Shown: in pieces, positions 52,850 to 62,699 of the stretch | Layout of the letters: the number at the start of each line of letters is the position of its first letter | Numbering within the stretch: the stretch's first letter is position 1 | DNA from: CAJXSN01 sp947492235 | GTDB lineage: Bacteria; Pseudomonadota; Alphaproteobacteria; Sphingomonadales; Sphingomonadaceae | Assembly: GCF_042492175.1 (NCBI RefSeq) | Contig: NZ_CP170453.1 | Location: 434,001-498,000 of the forward strand | DNA length: 64,000 nucleotides | Direction: 5' to 3' | The notes under the pieces: model-generated | Seen by the model: the letters and a program-made list of their open reading frames with translations, nothing else | The model's database searches: none | Told to the model about the DNA's origin: nothing | Made by a program: the position numbers and the translations under genes

Positions 52850-53764
52850 TCACAGCGGTGCCACCGTGTAGATTTCGTCCGGCTGGATACCGAGGCCATA
52901 CAGCATCCGCAGGGCGACCAGCAGGACAATGGTCGCCAGCGTCACCCGCAGCAGATCGGGCTTCAGCCGGAAGGCGATCTTGGTCCCGAACTGCGCGCCG
53001 AGCACCGATCCCAGCAGAAGCAATGCCGCCAGCACCAGATCGACGGCCTGCGTTGTCAGGGCATGGATCATGGTCGCAGCGATGGTCACGAACAGGATGT
53101 TATAGAGGCTGGTGCCAACCACCACCTGCCCGCTCATTCCCAAAATATACAGCATGGCAGGGACCAGCATGAAGCCGCCGCCCACCCCCATCAGCATGGT
53201 CAGAATGCCGATCAGAGTGCCCAGGATCAGCGGAGCAAGCGGCGAAATATAAAGGCCCGACCGGTAGAACCTCCAGCGATAGGGCAGCGCCGCGACCAGC
53301 GGATGATGCCTGCGCCGCTTTGCCACAGGGGCCTGCCCCTGCCGCCGCGCAACGATGGATTCCAGCGACTCGCGCAGCATCAGCCCGCCGATTGTCCCCA
53401 GCATCAGGACATAAAGGACATTGATCACCACATCGATCTGCCCGACCGACTGGAAGAACCGGAACAGCAGCGCCCCCAGCACCGCGCCCAGCAGACCTCC
53501 CGCCACCAGAACGCCGCCCATCCGGTAATCGACCCCGTCATGCTTGGTATGGGCCAGAACGCCGGACACGCTGGCACCCGTCACCTGCGTGGCCGCAGAA
53601 GCCGCCGCGACCGTTGGCGGGATACCGTAGAAAATGAGTAGTGGTGTCGTCAGGAAACCACCGCCGACCCCGAACAGACCGGACAAAACGCCGGTGAGCG
53701 CACCGAGAGCGACGATAACAAATCCGTCGACCGAGAGGTTCGCGATGGGAAGATAGACGTCCAT
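52850..53764 (-). CDS. TauE/SafE (TSUP) family transporter
   Basis: 304 residues with about eight membrane helices. LTGVLSGLFGVGGGFLTTPLLIF and ILTMLMGVGGGFMLVPAML are the duplicated TSUP motif GxGGGFLxxP. It would carry sulfite, sulfonates or related anions; the substrate is not known. The neighbouring TIGR02186 gene supports this family. The upstream gap to the beta-barrel gene is short (53 bases), both on one strand. Confidence 0.93.
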   Translation of the reverse strand: MDVYLPIANLSVDGFVIVALGALTGVLSGLFGVGGGFLTTPLLIFYGIPPTVAAASAATQVTGASVSGVLAHTKHDGVDYRMGGVLVAGGLLGAVLGALLFRFFQSVGQIDVVINVLYVLMLGTIGGLMLRESLESIVARRQGQAPVAKRRRHHPLVAALPYRWRFYRSGLYISPLAPLILGTLIGILTMLMGVGGGFMLVPAMLYILGMSGQVVVGTSLYNILFVTIAATMIHALTTQAVDLVLAALLLLGSVLGAQFGTKIAFRLKPDLLRVTLATIVLLVALRMLYGLGIQPDEIYTVAPL

Positions 53765-53817
53765 GACTGGCCATGGTGACTATACGAGGGCGCGCGCCCT
53801 TGGAAGCGCCGCCTTTT

Positions 53818-54981
53818 CTAAAAGCCGGTGGTAAGGGTGACTGCAACGCCCGATCCGGGCCGCGCATCGCCCGTCACCCTCACCCGGTAATCCACCGAAA
53901 GTCGGGCGGGGACTGGCGTCTTGTCCAATGCAAGCGCCACACTGGGGCCGGCGTCCAATCGCGCCGCTCCCTTCTGCGCGCCGCCCCAGACGCCTGCTCC
54001 GGCGCGCAGAGTGCCAAGGTCGAACCGGGCAACATCGCGGTCGATCTTCACTTGTCCGTCGGCAAACGCGGTGGCGAAATCACCGCCGACATAGCCGCCC
54101 TGAGCGTAGACATCGGCACGCAGTCCGAGGGGCAAATCCTGAGGCGGGATCTCGGTCGCTACGAAAGCAGCGGGGCGGATTTCCTGGCCGCTCGGACGTT
54201 CGGTCATCCTGATCTCTCCATGCGCTCTAAGAGGCAGCGCTGCGATAGGCCGCGCACTGAGACCCGCGGCGACTTCGCTTTCCGGGCGGCTCACCAGCGA
54301 GCGAGTGGCCCGCACAAAAGCCTGCGGGCTTTGGCCGATTTCGGGCGCGATCCGGTAGCGCAGCACAGCGCCCGCCTGACTTTGCCCGTAGCTTGGCGAG
54401 GGGGCAGCTGCGGCTGCCGATTGGCGGGAGCCATCGCGCCACAATGCCCAGCCATCAAAACTCCAGCGGCTGGCTTTGCGGTCATTGCTTCCTGCCCCGC
54501 CTGAGGACGGCGGCGGCCAGCCGGATGCCGCGGCCATCACGGGACGGGCGGGCGACGGTACGCCAATGTGACGTCCGGCCACAAGGCGGCGAAACTCTTC
54601 CACCGAAGGGGCGTAGGCCATGCCCGCGGCAAACAGCAATTGATGGTTGGCCTGAAGGCGCGATGCGTTGGCGGACAGGGGGCCGGCGCGGTTCACAGTT
54701 AAAGGCACTGTAATGGATGCAGCTGCGATCCTCGGTGGCCTTTCTGACACGAGACCCAGCTCGCTAATCTCTGCAGGACGCTCGCTTGGCGTCAGATCGG
54801 TCGTGACCTTGTCCTGCTTGCCGACCGGTACCGCGCCCGCAAACCCCGGCAGTCCCAGTTCGGGTAACGGCACGGGGAAAGGCGACTGCCACAGGACAGC
54901 GCGCGCCAAGACCCAGACACCCAGAAGCACCATCAAAGCAGTCAGCGGTGCTCCGGCCCGGCGCGGTGCCGTCTCGCTCAT
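53818..54981 (-). CDS. Envelope protein with C-terminal beta-barrel, NfrA-like
   Basis: 387 residues from MSETAPRRAGAPLTALM, whose ATG overlaps the glycosyltransferase stop (ATGA). An N-terminal hydrophobic helix (ALMVLLGVWVLARAVLW) is followed by a Pro/Ser-rich linker. Many amphipathic strands follow, for example SRWSFDGWALWRDGS, GLRADVYAQGGYVGG and LRAGAGVWGGAQKG, ending with SGVAVTLTTGF, a typical barrel end. The YAQGGYVGGDFATAFADGQ region resembles the C-terminal domain of phage N4 adsorption protein A. No TPR array is present, unlike NfrA. Probable partner of the adjacent glycosyltransferase in exporting a glycan. Confidence 0.7.
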   Translation of the reverse strand: MSETAPRRAGAPLTALMVLLGVWVLARAVLWQSPFPVPLPELGLPGFAGAVPVGKQDKVTTDLTPSERPAEISELGLVSERPPRIAAASITVPLTVNRAGPLSANASRLQANHQLLFAAGMAYAPSVEEFRRLVAGRHIGVPSPARPVMAAASGWPPPSSGGAGSNDRKASRWSFDGWALWRDGSRQSAAAAAPSPSYGQSQAGAVLRYRIAPEIGQSPQAFVRATRSLVSRPESEVAAGLSARPIAALPLRAHGEIRMTERPSGQEIRPAAFVATEIPPQDLPLGLRADVYAQGGYVGGDFATAFADGQVKIDRDVARFDLGTLRAGAGVWGGAQKGAARLDAGPSVALALDKTPVPARLSVDYRVRVTGDARPGSGVAVTLTTGF

Positions 54982-56414
54982 ACTGCAACCTTCACGAAGC
55001 GCCCTTGCGCATCGAGCACGGGATGCGCGCTGTGCGATGTCTTGTCCCATGTGACCTGTGCACCGCGCAATGCACGCCAATAGGCGACCAACGCTCTGCG
55101 CCCGGCCATGATCGCGATGACATTCGCCAGCGGAATACGCAGAACTGCCCTCGCCCCTTCCAACGCGCCATATTCGCGCGCGGTGAAGGCAAAGCGCCAT
55201 GCGGCCCTCCAGGCAAGGGCGAAGGCATTGGCGAGCAAGACAGCGCGCAGCGCCGGCGTCAGCTGGAAAGGCTCGCCCCAGCCAAGCCAATGCGCGATCT
55301 GCAAACCGCCTGCGAAGAACAGCAGCGCATAGGCGAGCGCAAGGACGAAGGCTGTCAACGGCCCGCGCCGGTCGCGCAGGCGCATCCAAATCTCCAGCGG
55401 CCTGGCGCTCCAGCCAGTACGGTCCCACCCATGCAAGGCAATCCCGTTGACCCAGCGGGTCTTCTGGCGGACCGCATCGGTGAGGTCAGACGGGAAACAG
55501 GCGCGGGTTGCCACCAGATGCCCGTCCGCTCCGCGCGCCCTCAGGAACCGGGACTGTGCGCCCAGCTCGTCCAAAGTGAGGCCCAGCTCGTAATCCTCGG
55601 TCAGGCTGTCTGCCGCGAATGGCATGCCGGATGCATTGCGGCGTGCCACCCGGTCGAGCCATCCACGATCGACCGCGCAGCCGACCCCGGCCGAAGGGAT
55701 GGAAGCGCCGATCGTATCGCGCACCAACATCGCCTTGCCATGCTGCTCGGCAAACTCTTCACAGTAATGGCTACCGATCCAGCGGGAGGCGGGCTGCGGC
55801 GCCGGCAGGACGGGAAGCTGGACAAAGTCCGCCGTCTGCATCGCCGCATCGATAAGGGTGAGCGCGGATTGATCGACCAGATCTTCTGCATCGTGCAGGA
55901 TAATTGTGCCGATCCTCGCATGGCCGCGCTGCTCATCATCGCGCAGCGCGCGATACAGGCGGTTGAGGCATCCGGCCTTGGTGGTCGGACCGGGTTCATC
56001 GGCAATGACCAGTTTCACCCGTGGATCGCCCCCTGCTGCCTCGATCACGGCGGACATCGTGTCGGGGTCGTTTGGATAGCAGCCGACATAAATCCGCAAG
56101 CCATCCTGCGGCCAGACCCGCAGAATATGGCGGATGGTCATCCCGATAACCGGCGCTTCGGCCCAGGTCGGGATGAAGACCGCAGCCTGCCGCCGGAGCG
56201 GTGTGGAAGAGGCAAATTGGTCCGGCAGCCGGGCCGTCTTTGTTCGGCCGGTAGCGCGGTAATAGAGCCACAGCAGATCCACCGCCCACTCGTCCACCGC
56301 GCCCGCAAGGAACATCAGCCCTGTAAACAGGAGCAATTCGTGCTGCACCAGCACAAGCCACTGCTCGGCAGTGAAGCCGGCAAGTTCCATCAGGCGCCCC
56401 CAGTCATGTCCCAA
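54978..56414 (-). CDS. NfrB-like processive glycosyltransferase, without C-terminal MshEN-type domain
   Basis: 478 residues (a start eight codons later, MELAGFTAEQW, is also plausible). There are two N-terminal and several C-terminal membrane helices. The GT2 core has VFIPTWAEAPVIGMTIRHIL, the acidic motif HDAEDLVD, the acceptor site LTEDYELGLTL, and KTRWVNGIALHGWDRTG as the QxxRW variant. The layout matches NfrB, the phage N4 adsorption protein B, which makes an N-acetyl-mannosamine glycan in E. coli. NfrB there has a C-terminal MshEN-type c-di-GMP-binding domain; here the protein ends soon after the last helices. It is coupled to the barrel gene. Confidence 0.85.
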   Translation of the reverse strand: MGHDWGRLMELAGFTAEQWLVLVQHELLLFTGLMFLAGAVDEWAVDLLWLYYRATGRTKTARLPDQFASSTPLRRQAAVFIPTWAEAPVIGMTIRHILRVWPQDGLRIYVGCYPNDPDTMSAVIEAAGGDPRVKLVIADEPGPTTKAGCLNRLYRALRDDEQRGHARIGTIILHDAEDLVDQSALTLIDAAMQTADFVQLPVLPAPQPASRWIGSHYCEEFAEQHGKAMLVRDTIGASIPSAGVGCAVDRGWLDRVARRNASGMPFAADSLTEDYELGLTLDELGAQSRFLRARGADGHLVATRACFPSDLTDAVRQKTRWVNGIALHGWDRTGWSARPLEIWMRLRDRRGPLTAFVLALAYALLFFAGGLQIAHWLGWGEPFQLTPALRAVLLANAFALAWRAAWRFAFTAREYGALEGARAVLRIPLANVIAIMAGRRALVAYWRALRGAQVTWDKTSHSAHPVLDAQGRFVKVAV

Positions 56415-56481
56415 AGACTACGTATCTATACTAGGTCGCCCTTGCAACGCCGCCGAGATTGGGAGAAAGGCTGGGGCAATC

Positions 56482-57699
56482 ATGCTGACACCCATTAGAA
56501 AACCGATCGCCCGCGCAATCGCGCCTGTTCGCGCCCTGTTTGTGGGGGACGCCTCCGCCGGCGTCTTGCTCATTCTGGTCGCCGCCGCTGCGATGCTGGT
56601 GGCCAATTCGCCGCTCGCCGGGGCGTATGAAGAGCTGTTCTACGGCAAGCTGTCCTGGACACCGATTGCCAAGCTGGATGATCTGCATTTGTGGATCAAC
56701 GATGGCCTGATGGCGATATTCTTCTTCGTCGTCGGGCTGGAGGTGAAGCGCGAGCTGATCTGCGGGCAGCTGTCTTCCCCGGAGCAGCGCCGCCTTCCAA
56801 TTATGGCAGCCGCTGCAGGTATGGCGGTTCCAGCGCTGGTCTATGTCGGCGTAATTGGCGGCGATGCCGAATTGCTGCGCGGTTGGGCTATTCCGGCCGC
56901 GACCGACATTGCCTTTGCGATGGGCGTTCTGGGCCTGCTCGGAAGCCGTGTCCCGGCCTCGCTGCGCCTGTTCCTGCTGACCGTGGCCATCGTTGACGAC
57001 ATCGGCGCGGTGCTTGTGATCGCGGCCTTCTACACCGCCAATATCAAGCTGATGTGGCTGGCCATCGCGGCAGTCGTGTTCGGCGTGATGGTCGCAATGA
57101 ACCGTTTCGGAGTTGCCCGGATTTGGCCGTTTGTGCTTGTCGCTCTGGTCCTGTGGGTCTGCGTTCTGTTCACCGGTATCCATGCAACCATTGCCGGTGT
57201 TCTGGCCGCGCTGACGATCCCGATGCGCGATACGACCGGGCATTCGATGCTTGAGAAGATGGAACACGGGCTGGCCCCGTGGAGCGCCTATCTGGTGGTG
57301 CCCATTTTCGGCTTCGCCAATGCCGGTGTGAACCTGTCGGGTATGGGCATAGACGAGGTGCTCGCACCACTCCCCATCGCGATTGCCGCCGGGCTCGTGT
57401 TCGGCAAGCAGCTTGGCATCTTCGGCATCATTTTCGCTGCGGTGAAGCTGGGTATCGCCAAAGCTCCGGAAAACGCCAACTGGGTGGAAATCTGGGGCAT
57501 CACGATCCTGTGCGGCATCGGTTTCACGATGTCGCTGTTCATCAGCGGGCTGGCATTCGACGGCAACCGGACCTTTATCGACGAGGCGAAGATCGGAATC
57601 TTGGGCGGCTCGCTTGTCTCAGCGATCCTTGGCTACACCGTCCTGCGGCTGACGACGAAACATCCGGAAGAGCGGCCAGTGGAACCTGTAACGCCCTAG
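56482..57699 (+). CDS. nhaA: Na+/H+ antiporter NhaA
   Basis: 405 residues from MLTPIRKPIARAI, with about 12 membrane helices. The functional acids are Asp142 in PAATDIAFAMG and Asp172-Asp173 in TVAIVDDIGAVL, equivalent to the unwound helix IV/helix V pair that binds sodium. FFVVGLEVKREL is another signature. It exchanges Na+ for protons and helps in pH and salt stress, fitting a marine organism. Divergent from the glycosyltransferase gene; the short AT-richer gap TAGTATAGATACG near 56425-56440 may hold a promoter. Confidence 0.96.
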   Translation: MLTPIRKPIARAIAPVRALFVGDASAGVLLILVAAAAMLVANSPLAGAYEELFYGKLSWTPIAKLDDLHLWINDGLMAIFFFVVGLEVKRELICGQLSSPEQRRLPIMAAAAGMAVPALVYVGVIGGDAELLRGWAIPAATDIAFAMGVLGLLGSRVPASLRLFLLTVAIVDDIGAVLVIAAFYTANIKLMWLAIAAVVFGVMVAMNRFGVARIWPFVLVALVLWVCVLFTGIHATIAGVLAALTIPMRDTTGHSMLEKMEHGLAPWSAYLVVPIFGFANAGVNLSGMGIDEVLAPLPIAIAAGLVFGKQLGIFGIIFAAVKLGIAKAPENANWVEIWGITILCGIGFTMSLFISGLAFDGNRTFIDEAKIGILGGSLVSAILGYTVLRLTTKHPEERPVEPVTP

Positions 57700-57739
57700 A
57701 GTCTGTTCAGGCCCCGCGCACAGAGGTTCAAAACCCGGA

Positions 57740-58189
57740 TTACCAGGTGCCGGTATTTTCCATGCTGGCCCACGGCTCCTCCGGTTCCAGATTGCCCTCT
57801 TGCAGCAATTCAATCGAGATTCCGTCGGGTGAACGCACGAACGCCATATGCCCGTCTCGTGGAGGGCGGTTGATCGTCACCCCGGCATCCATCAGGCGCT
57901 GGCAAGTCTCGTAAATATTGTCGACCCGGTAAGCGAGGTGCCCGAAATTGCGCCCGCCATCATACGATTCCGGCGCGCTGCCATCCTCCGGCGGCCAATT
58001 GTAGGTCAGCTCCAGTTCGGCTACGCCCTCTTGTCCCGGCGCAGCGAGAAAGATCAGGGTGTAACGCCCCTTCTCGGAATCGAACCGGCGTGTTTCCTCC
58101 AGTCCGATCAGCTTGAAGAAATCGACCGTCTTTTGAGGGTCGGTCACGCGGATCATGGTGTGGAGATAACGGGTCATATCCGTGCCCAT
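57740..58189 (-). CDS. VOC-family protein, glyoxalase I-like (lactoylglutathione lyase)
   Basis: 149 residues (a second ATG four codons later, MTRYLHTMIRV, may be the true start). The metal ligand set of glyoxalase I is visible: His in YLHTMIRV, Glu in VAELELTYNW, His in FGHLAYRVDN and Glu in GISIELLQEG. The loop RRFDSEKGRYTLIFLAAPG is typical of the short bacterial GloA form. It converts methylglyoxal-glutathione to lactoylglutathione. It is convergent with nhaA and downstream of the porin on the minus strand. Confidence 0.9.
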   Translation of the reverse strand: MGTDMTRYLHTMIRVTDPQKTVDFFKLIGLEETRRFDSEKGRYTLIFLAAPGQEGVAELELTYNWPPEDGSAPESYDGGRNFGHLAYRVDNIYETCQRLMDAGVTINRPPRDGHMAFVRSPDGISIELLQEGNLEPEEPWASMENTGTW

Positions 58190-58193
58190 AAAC

Positions 58194-58227
58194 AGGGGGC
58201 GGCCTCTCCTTCAAGAGACCGCCCCTT
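58194..58227 (-). terminator. Hairpin after the TorF-like porin gene
   Basis: On the minus strand GGGGCGGTCTC, a six-base loop, GAGAG and GCCGCCCC form a strong stem, followed by CTGTTT. It lies 23 bases after the porin stop and just before the glyoxalase start, so it separates the two genes. Confidence 0.7.
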
Positions 58228-58249
58228 GGCTTGGTAGGTTTGAACCGGC

Positions 58250-59005
58250 TCAGAAGCTGGCGTTGATCGTCACCACAAAGGCATCGTCAACAAAGTCGTA
58301 AGCACCCGCGGGGATGTCGCCCTCGGCCCCGACATAGGCAACGCCCACGCTAAGCGGTGTACCGCCAATCGCGGCCTCTGCGCCAATCGACCAGTCGAAG
58401 GCTTTGCCGTCATTGGTGAAGGTCAGGAAACCGTCGGTATATCCAACATGGCCCGTCAGGGTGATTGGCGTATCGGGAATGCCAACGCCGACATCGGTAT
58501 AGAGATAGAGGTTGTCCGTGCTGCCGAGCGAATCCTGATCAGGTGCGTAGGCCACGCCGACTGTGGTTTCGACCGGACCGATCGCGTAACCGACCGAACC
58601 GTAGAACTCGATATAGTCAAAATCGCCGGGGCCCGCATCCGGGTACAGATAGCCAATCACACCGACATCGATCGAAACGCCCTCGGCGACATCGCCGGAC
58701 CAGCCGCCGTAAACGTCCAGCTCGGTGCTGCCATAGCCGACCGTCTGCTCATCCAGACTGGAGGCCCATGTGCCAACATAGAAGCCGCTGTCGTGCTCGA
58801 CATCGACACCGCCCTGAATGGCGAATTCGCCGCCCGACAGATCAACACCGCGGAACCGGTATTCGGAAGCCAGCGTGGTATTGGCCGAAACGGAAACGGA
58901 GCTTTCACCGTCCTGCGCCGCCGCGGGAGTGGAAAACAAAAGGGCAGTTGCAACTGCAAATGCCGAAACGGGAAGTGCGGCAAAACCGCGATTGGACGTA
59001 AGCAT
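58250..59005 (-). CDS. TorF-family putative porin
   Basis: 251 residues. The signal peptide ends TPAAA-QD near residue 31. The mature part begins SVSVSANTTLASEYRFRGVDLSGGEFAIQG, the signature start of the TorF/TIGR02001 family, followed by repeating amphipathic strands with DSGFYVGTWASSL, ELDVYGGWSGD and YIEFYGSVGYAIGPVETTVGV, and ends DAFVVTINASF. It is an outer-membrane beta-barrel of unknown cargo. The upstream gap of 262 bases contains no other gene. Confidence 0.88.
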   Translation of the reverse strand: MLTSNRGFAALPVSAFAVATALLFSTPAAAQDGESSVSVSANTTLASEYRFRGVDLSGGEFAIQGGVDVEHDSGFYVGTWASSLDEQTVGYGSTELDVYGGWSGDVAEGVSIDVGVIGYLYPDAGPGDFDYIEFYGSVGYAIGPVETTVGVAYAPDQDSLGSTDNLYLYTDVGVGIPDTPITLTGHVGYTDGFLTFTNDGKAFDWSIGAEAAIGGTPLSVGVAYVGAEGDIPAGAYDFVDDAFVVTINASF

Positions 59006-59267
59006 ATTCAGGCTCCTGGAGCTTAATGTGTTGCTTCGTCCCGCCTGCGTTCCGAGCGGCCACGCGTTTTTGCTGCGTGATTCTCACTCGATACGAAGCA
59101 ATCATGCACAGCATCGCTGCGCTGCACAACAATGGATTAGTTGCTTGGCAATGGAGTTTCTCTTTCGTTGCAAAATGGTGACAGGTGTGGGTTCAGCGCC
59201 CGCTCAGCGTTTGCGCTGCAGTGGTCCAGCGCCTATCTGACGAACTCGGAAGACCTGTCGCGCACCC

Positions 59268-60071
59268 ATGATCAAACCACTCAAAGCTCTTTTCCGCTCC
59301 CGCGAACGCGTGAAGGGCGCCAGCGTGCCGGAAGGCCAGCGGGTCTATGCGATTGGCGATATCCATGGCTGCTTCGACCTGTTCGAAGCCCTGGCCGAGG
59401 CGATCGAAAAAGACGACAAAAAGAGCGGCCCCGCAGACACCACCGTCATCCTGCTGGGTGATCTGGTCGACCGGGGGCCGGACAGCCGCAAGGTCATCGA
59501 AGGCGCACGCGACTGGCAGAAAAGTCGCAAGGTCCGCATTCTGGCCGGCAATCACGAGGAAATGTTCCTCGAAAGCTTCACTGACAAAGGCACACTGCGC
59601 CATTTCCTGAAGCATGGTGGGCGCGAGACGATTCTGAGCTACGGTATTCCCAAGAAGGAATATAACGACGCCTCCATCGAAAGCCTGCAGGAGCGTCTGC
59701 ACGAGCTGGTTCCGAAGAAGCACCGCAAGTTCATGGAGAGCTTCGAAGAGTGGATCGTGATCGGCGATTTCGCCTTCGTCCATGCCGGCATCACGCCCGG
59801 CGTCCCCATCGAAGACCAGAAGCGCCGCGACCTGCTGTGGATCCGCGAGCGGTTTCTCGCCCATGACGAGCCGCATCCGCACATCATCGTCCACGGCCAC
59901 ACGATTTTCGAAGACGTGGACGAACGCTCCAACCGCATCGGCGTGGATACCGGCGCGTTCCGCTATGGCCGCCTGACCGCCGTGGTGCTGGAGGGCGATA
60001 CCCGCCGCTATATCCAGTCGGTGGAGAAAGATGGCAAAATCCATATCGAGCATTACGACACGCTACCTTAA
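59268..60071 (+). CDS. Metallophosphoesterase (Ser/Thr phosphatase-like)
   Basis: 267 residues. The five metal motifs are in order: VYAIGDIHGCFDLFE, LLGDLVDRGPDSR, LAGNHEEMFLE, FAFVHAGITPG and IIVHGHTIFED. This is the PrpE/bacteriophage-lambda-type phosphatase group, which acts on phosphoproteins or dinucleoside polyphosphates. It starts near the TorF-like gene but in the opposite direction; ugd follows after 62 bases. Confidence 0.93.
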   Translation: MIKPLKALFRSRERVKGASVPEGQRVYAIGDIHGCFDLFEALAEAIEKDDKKSGPADTTVILLGDLVDRGPDSRKVIEGARDWQKSRKVRILAGNHEEMFLESFTDKGTLRHFLKHGGRETILSYGIPKKEYNDASIESLQERLHELVPKKHRKFMESFEEWIVIGDFAFVHAGITPGVPIEDQKRRDLLWIRERFLAHDEPHPHIIVHGHTIFEDVDERSNRIGVDTGAFRYGRLTAVVLEGDTRRYIQSVEKDGKIHIEHYDTLP

Positions 60072-60133
60072 CCGGTAGCGGCTATGCGCCGCGCCATGAT
60101 ATCTGCAAATTTTGATTTTGAAGGAACCGGGCA

Positions 60134-61456
60134 ATGAAGATCGCGATGGTTGGCTCTGGCTATGTCGGTCTGGTGTCCGGCGCGTGTTTCGCCGATTTCG
60201 GCCACGACGTCGTCTGCATCGACAAGGACCCGGCGAAAATCGAGAAGCTGCATGACGGGATCATGCCGATCTACGAGCCGGGTCTGGATGCGCTGGTCGA
60301 CAGCAATGTGAAGGCAGGCCGCCTGTCCTTTACCACGGATCTGGCCGAGGGTATCAAGGACGCCTCCGCCATCTTCATCGCGGTCGGCACGCCCAGCCGC
60401 CGGGGTGACGGGCATGCCGATCTGACCTTCGTCTACGCCGTGGCCCGCGAAGTGGGCGAGGCGCTGGAGAACGACGCCGTGGTGGTCACCAAATCGACCG
60501 TGCCCGTCGGCACCGGCGATGAGGTCGAGCGCATTCTTGCGGACAGCGCGGCGGTGAAGGATCGCGGCCTCAAAGTCTCCGTCGTCTCCAATCCCGAATT
60601 CCTGCGCGAAGGTGCAGCCATCGGTGATTTCAAACACCCCGACCGGATCGTGATCGGGGCGGAGGACGACTTCGGGCGCGACGTGATGAGCGAGGTCTAT
60701 CGCCCGCTGTTCCTCAACCAGTCGCCGCTGCTGTTCGTCAATCGCCGTTCCAGCGAGCTGATCAAATACGCCGCCAACGCCTTCCTCGCGACCAAAATCA
60801 CCTTCATCAACGAGATGGCTGATCTGTGCGAGAAAGTCGGCGCGGATGTGCAGGACGTATCGCGCGGCATCGGGATGGATGGCCGCATCGGGTCCAAATT
60901 CCTCCACGCCGGGCCGGGCTATGGCGGGTCGTGCTTCCCCAAAGACACGCTCGCGCTGCTGAAGACGGCAGAGGATTACGAAAGCCCCACGCGGATCGTC
61001 GAGGCAGTGGTCAAGGTCAACGACACCCGCAAACGCGCCATGGGTCGCAAGGTGCTGGACGCGCTGGGCGGAGCAGACGCGGCGCGCGGCAAGAAGGTCG
61101 CGCTGCTGGGACTGACCTTCAAACCCAACACCGACGATATGCGCGATTCGCCTGCGATTGCTGTGGCGCAGGCGCTGGGCGATGCCGGAGTGCAGGTTGC
61201 GGCGTATGATCCCGAAGGCATGGAAATCGCCGCGCCGCTGATGCCGGATGTAACCATGTGCGCGGACCCTTATGAAGCCATCGACGGGGCCGACGCGGTG
61301 GCCATTGTCACCGAATGGGACGCATTCCGCGCGCTCGACCTGAACCGGGTCAAAGCGCTGGCCAAGGCCCCCGTGCTGGTGGACCTGCGCAACATCTACT
61401 CCCCGCAAGACGTGCGCGATGCAGGCTTCGAATATTCGAGCATCGGGCGAGCCTGA
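60134..61456 (+). CDS. ugd: UDP-glucose 6-dehydrogenase
   Basis: 440 residues. KIAMVGSGYVGLVSGACFADF is the NAD-binding start, KSTVPVGTGDEVE and NPEFLREGAAIGDF are central signatures, and Cys267 in GPGYGGSCFPKDTLAL is the nucleophile. VALLGLTFKPNTDDMRDSP opens the UDP-binding C-domain. It oxidises UDP-glucose to UDP-glucuronate for polysaccharide synthesis. AAGGAACCGG is before the start. It may supply envelope glycans, but it is not linked to the glycosyltransferase at 55 kb. It ends three bases from the convergent membrane protein gene. Confidence 0.95.
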   Translation: MKIAMVGSGYVGLVSGACFADFGHDVVCIDKDPAKIEKLHDGIMPIYEPGLDALVDSNVKAGRLSFTTDLAEGIKDASAIFIAVGTPSRRGDGHADLTFVYAVAREVGEALENDAVVVTKSTVPVGTGDEVERILADSAAVKDRGLKVSVVSNPEFLREGAAIGDFKHPDRIVIGAEDDFGRDVMSEVYRPLFLNQSPLLFVNRRSSELIKYAANAFLATKITFINEMADLCEKVGADVQDVSRGIGMDGRIGSKFLHAGPGYGGSCFPKDTLALLKTAEDYESPTRIVEAVVKVNDTRKRAMGRKVLDALGGADAARGKKVALLGLTFKPNTDDMRDSPAIAVAQALGDAGVQVAAYDPEGMEIAAPLMPDVTMCADPYEAIDGADAVAIVTEWDAFRALDLNRVKALAKAPVLVDLRNIYSPQDVRDAGFEYSSIGRA

Positions 61457-61459
61457 CGG

Positions 61460-62248
61460 CTACCACCCCAACCAAAACTTTCGGTTGGCAGGGTCGGTCA
61501 GCCGGATCAGCGCCGAGGCGGCGACCAGTGCAGCGGCTCCGGCGCAGGCCCACGCGATTGCGGAGGCTTCCTGGCCGCCGCGGTAATAGATCGCCAGCAG
61601 CGCCCACAGGAACACCATTGCATACCACGGTGCGCCCCGGCTGCGCGCAATGGCGAGTGAGGCGATGCAGCCTCCCACCATCACCACGCCCGCCGTGGCG
61701 GCGGCTTCGGCCTCGCCCAGATCGAACCCGTGATAGACCAGCGCGGCGGAGATATTGACGATGCTCGCCGCCGTCAGCCACGCGGCCAGCGCGGTGAACA
61801 GCAGCCCCACCAGCCAGCGCTCGCCCGTGGTCATGGGCCGGTCCAGCGCAACAATCTGGCGCATGATCGCGAGCAGGCACACCAGCGAGAACAGGATAAT
61901 GATCGCCGAGACGAAGGTCAGGGCTGCGCTTTGCGTATAGACAGCCCAGATGCCTTGCGCCGATAAACCACCGACCGACCACCAGCCAATCCGTCCGAGA
62001 AACGCACTCATGCGGGGGCCGGGCAAGGCCTGCCAGATGGCGTAGCAGATAGAGCCGAAAAACAGCGGTCCCCAGATGGCGAACGCCCAGCCGGACGGCG
62101 TAATCAGTGTGCGGATATCGTCCGAACGACTACCGATATTCTCGCCAAAGCCCAGCAAGGGCAGATAGGTCGCGCCGATCTGGACGATGACCGCCAGAAT
62201 GATGGCAATGATCTGGAATGTGGATCGAGGCCGTCCGAAATCGCTCAT
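61460..62248 (-). CDS. TspO/MBR-like polytopic membrane protein
   Basis: 262 residues with about seven hydrophobic segments. TLITPSGWAFAIWGPLFFGSICYAIWQALP resembles the PxGWxFxxxW segment of tryptophan-rich TspO proteins; PANRKFWLGW closes the protein. Trp residues are frequent. The longer form with extra helices is not typical TspO, and ligand binding is not predicted. It is upstream of no other gene and the rnpB 3' end lies 45 bases before its start. Confidence 0.7.
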   Translation of the reverse strand: MSDFGRPRSTFQIIAIILAVIVQIGATYLPLLGFGENIGSRSDDIRTLITPSGWAFAIWGPLFFGSICYAIWQALPGPRMSAFLGRIGWWSVGGLSAQGIWAVYTQSAALTFVSAIIILFSLVCLLAIMRQIVALDRPMTTGERWLVGLLFTALAAWLTAASIVNISAALVYHGFDLGEAEAAATAGVVMVGGCIASLAIARSRGAPWYAMVFLWALLAIYYRGGQEASAIAWACAGAAALVAASALIRLTDPANRKFWLGW

Positions 62249-62292
62249 AGCTATCCTGTAACCCTATCGATGGTCTGTAGGACAGAGGAAAT

Positions 62293-62686
<394 letters not shown>

Positions 62687-62699
62687 CGGCCCGATATAG

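Noticed and set aside
50545..53172. 875-codon open frame on the plus strand across the HerA-like and TIGR02186 genes
   Set aside because: It runs across two recognised minus-strand genes and the gap between them. Its composition (many His, Gln and Arg) is typical of antisense of high-GC genes.
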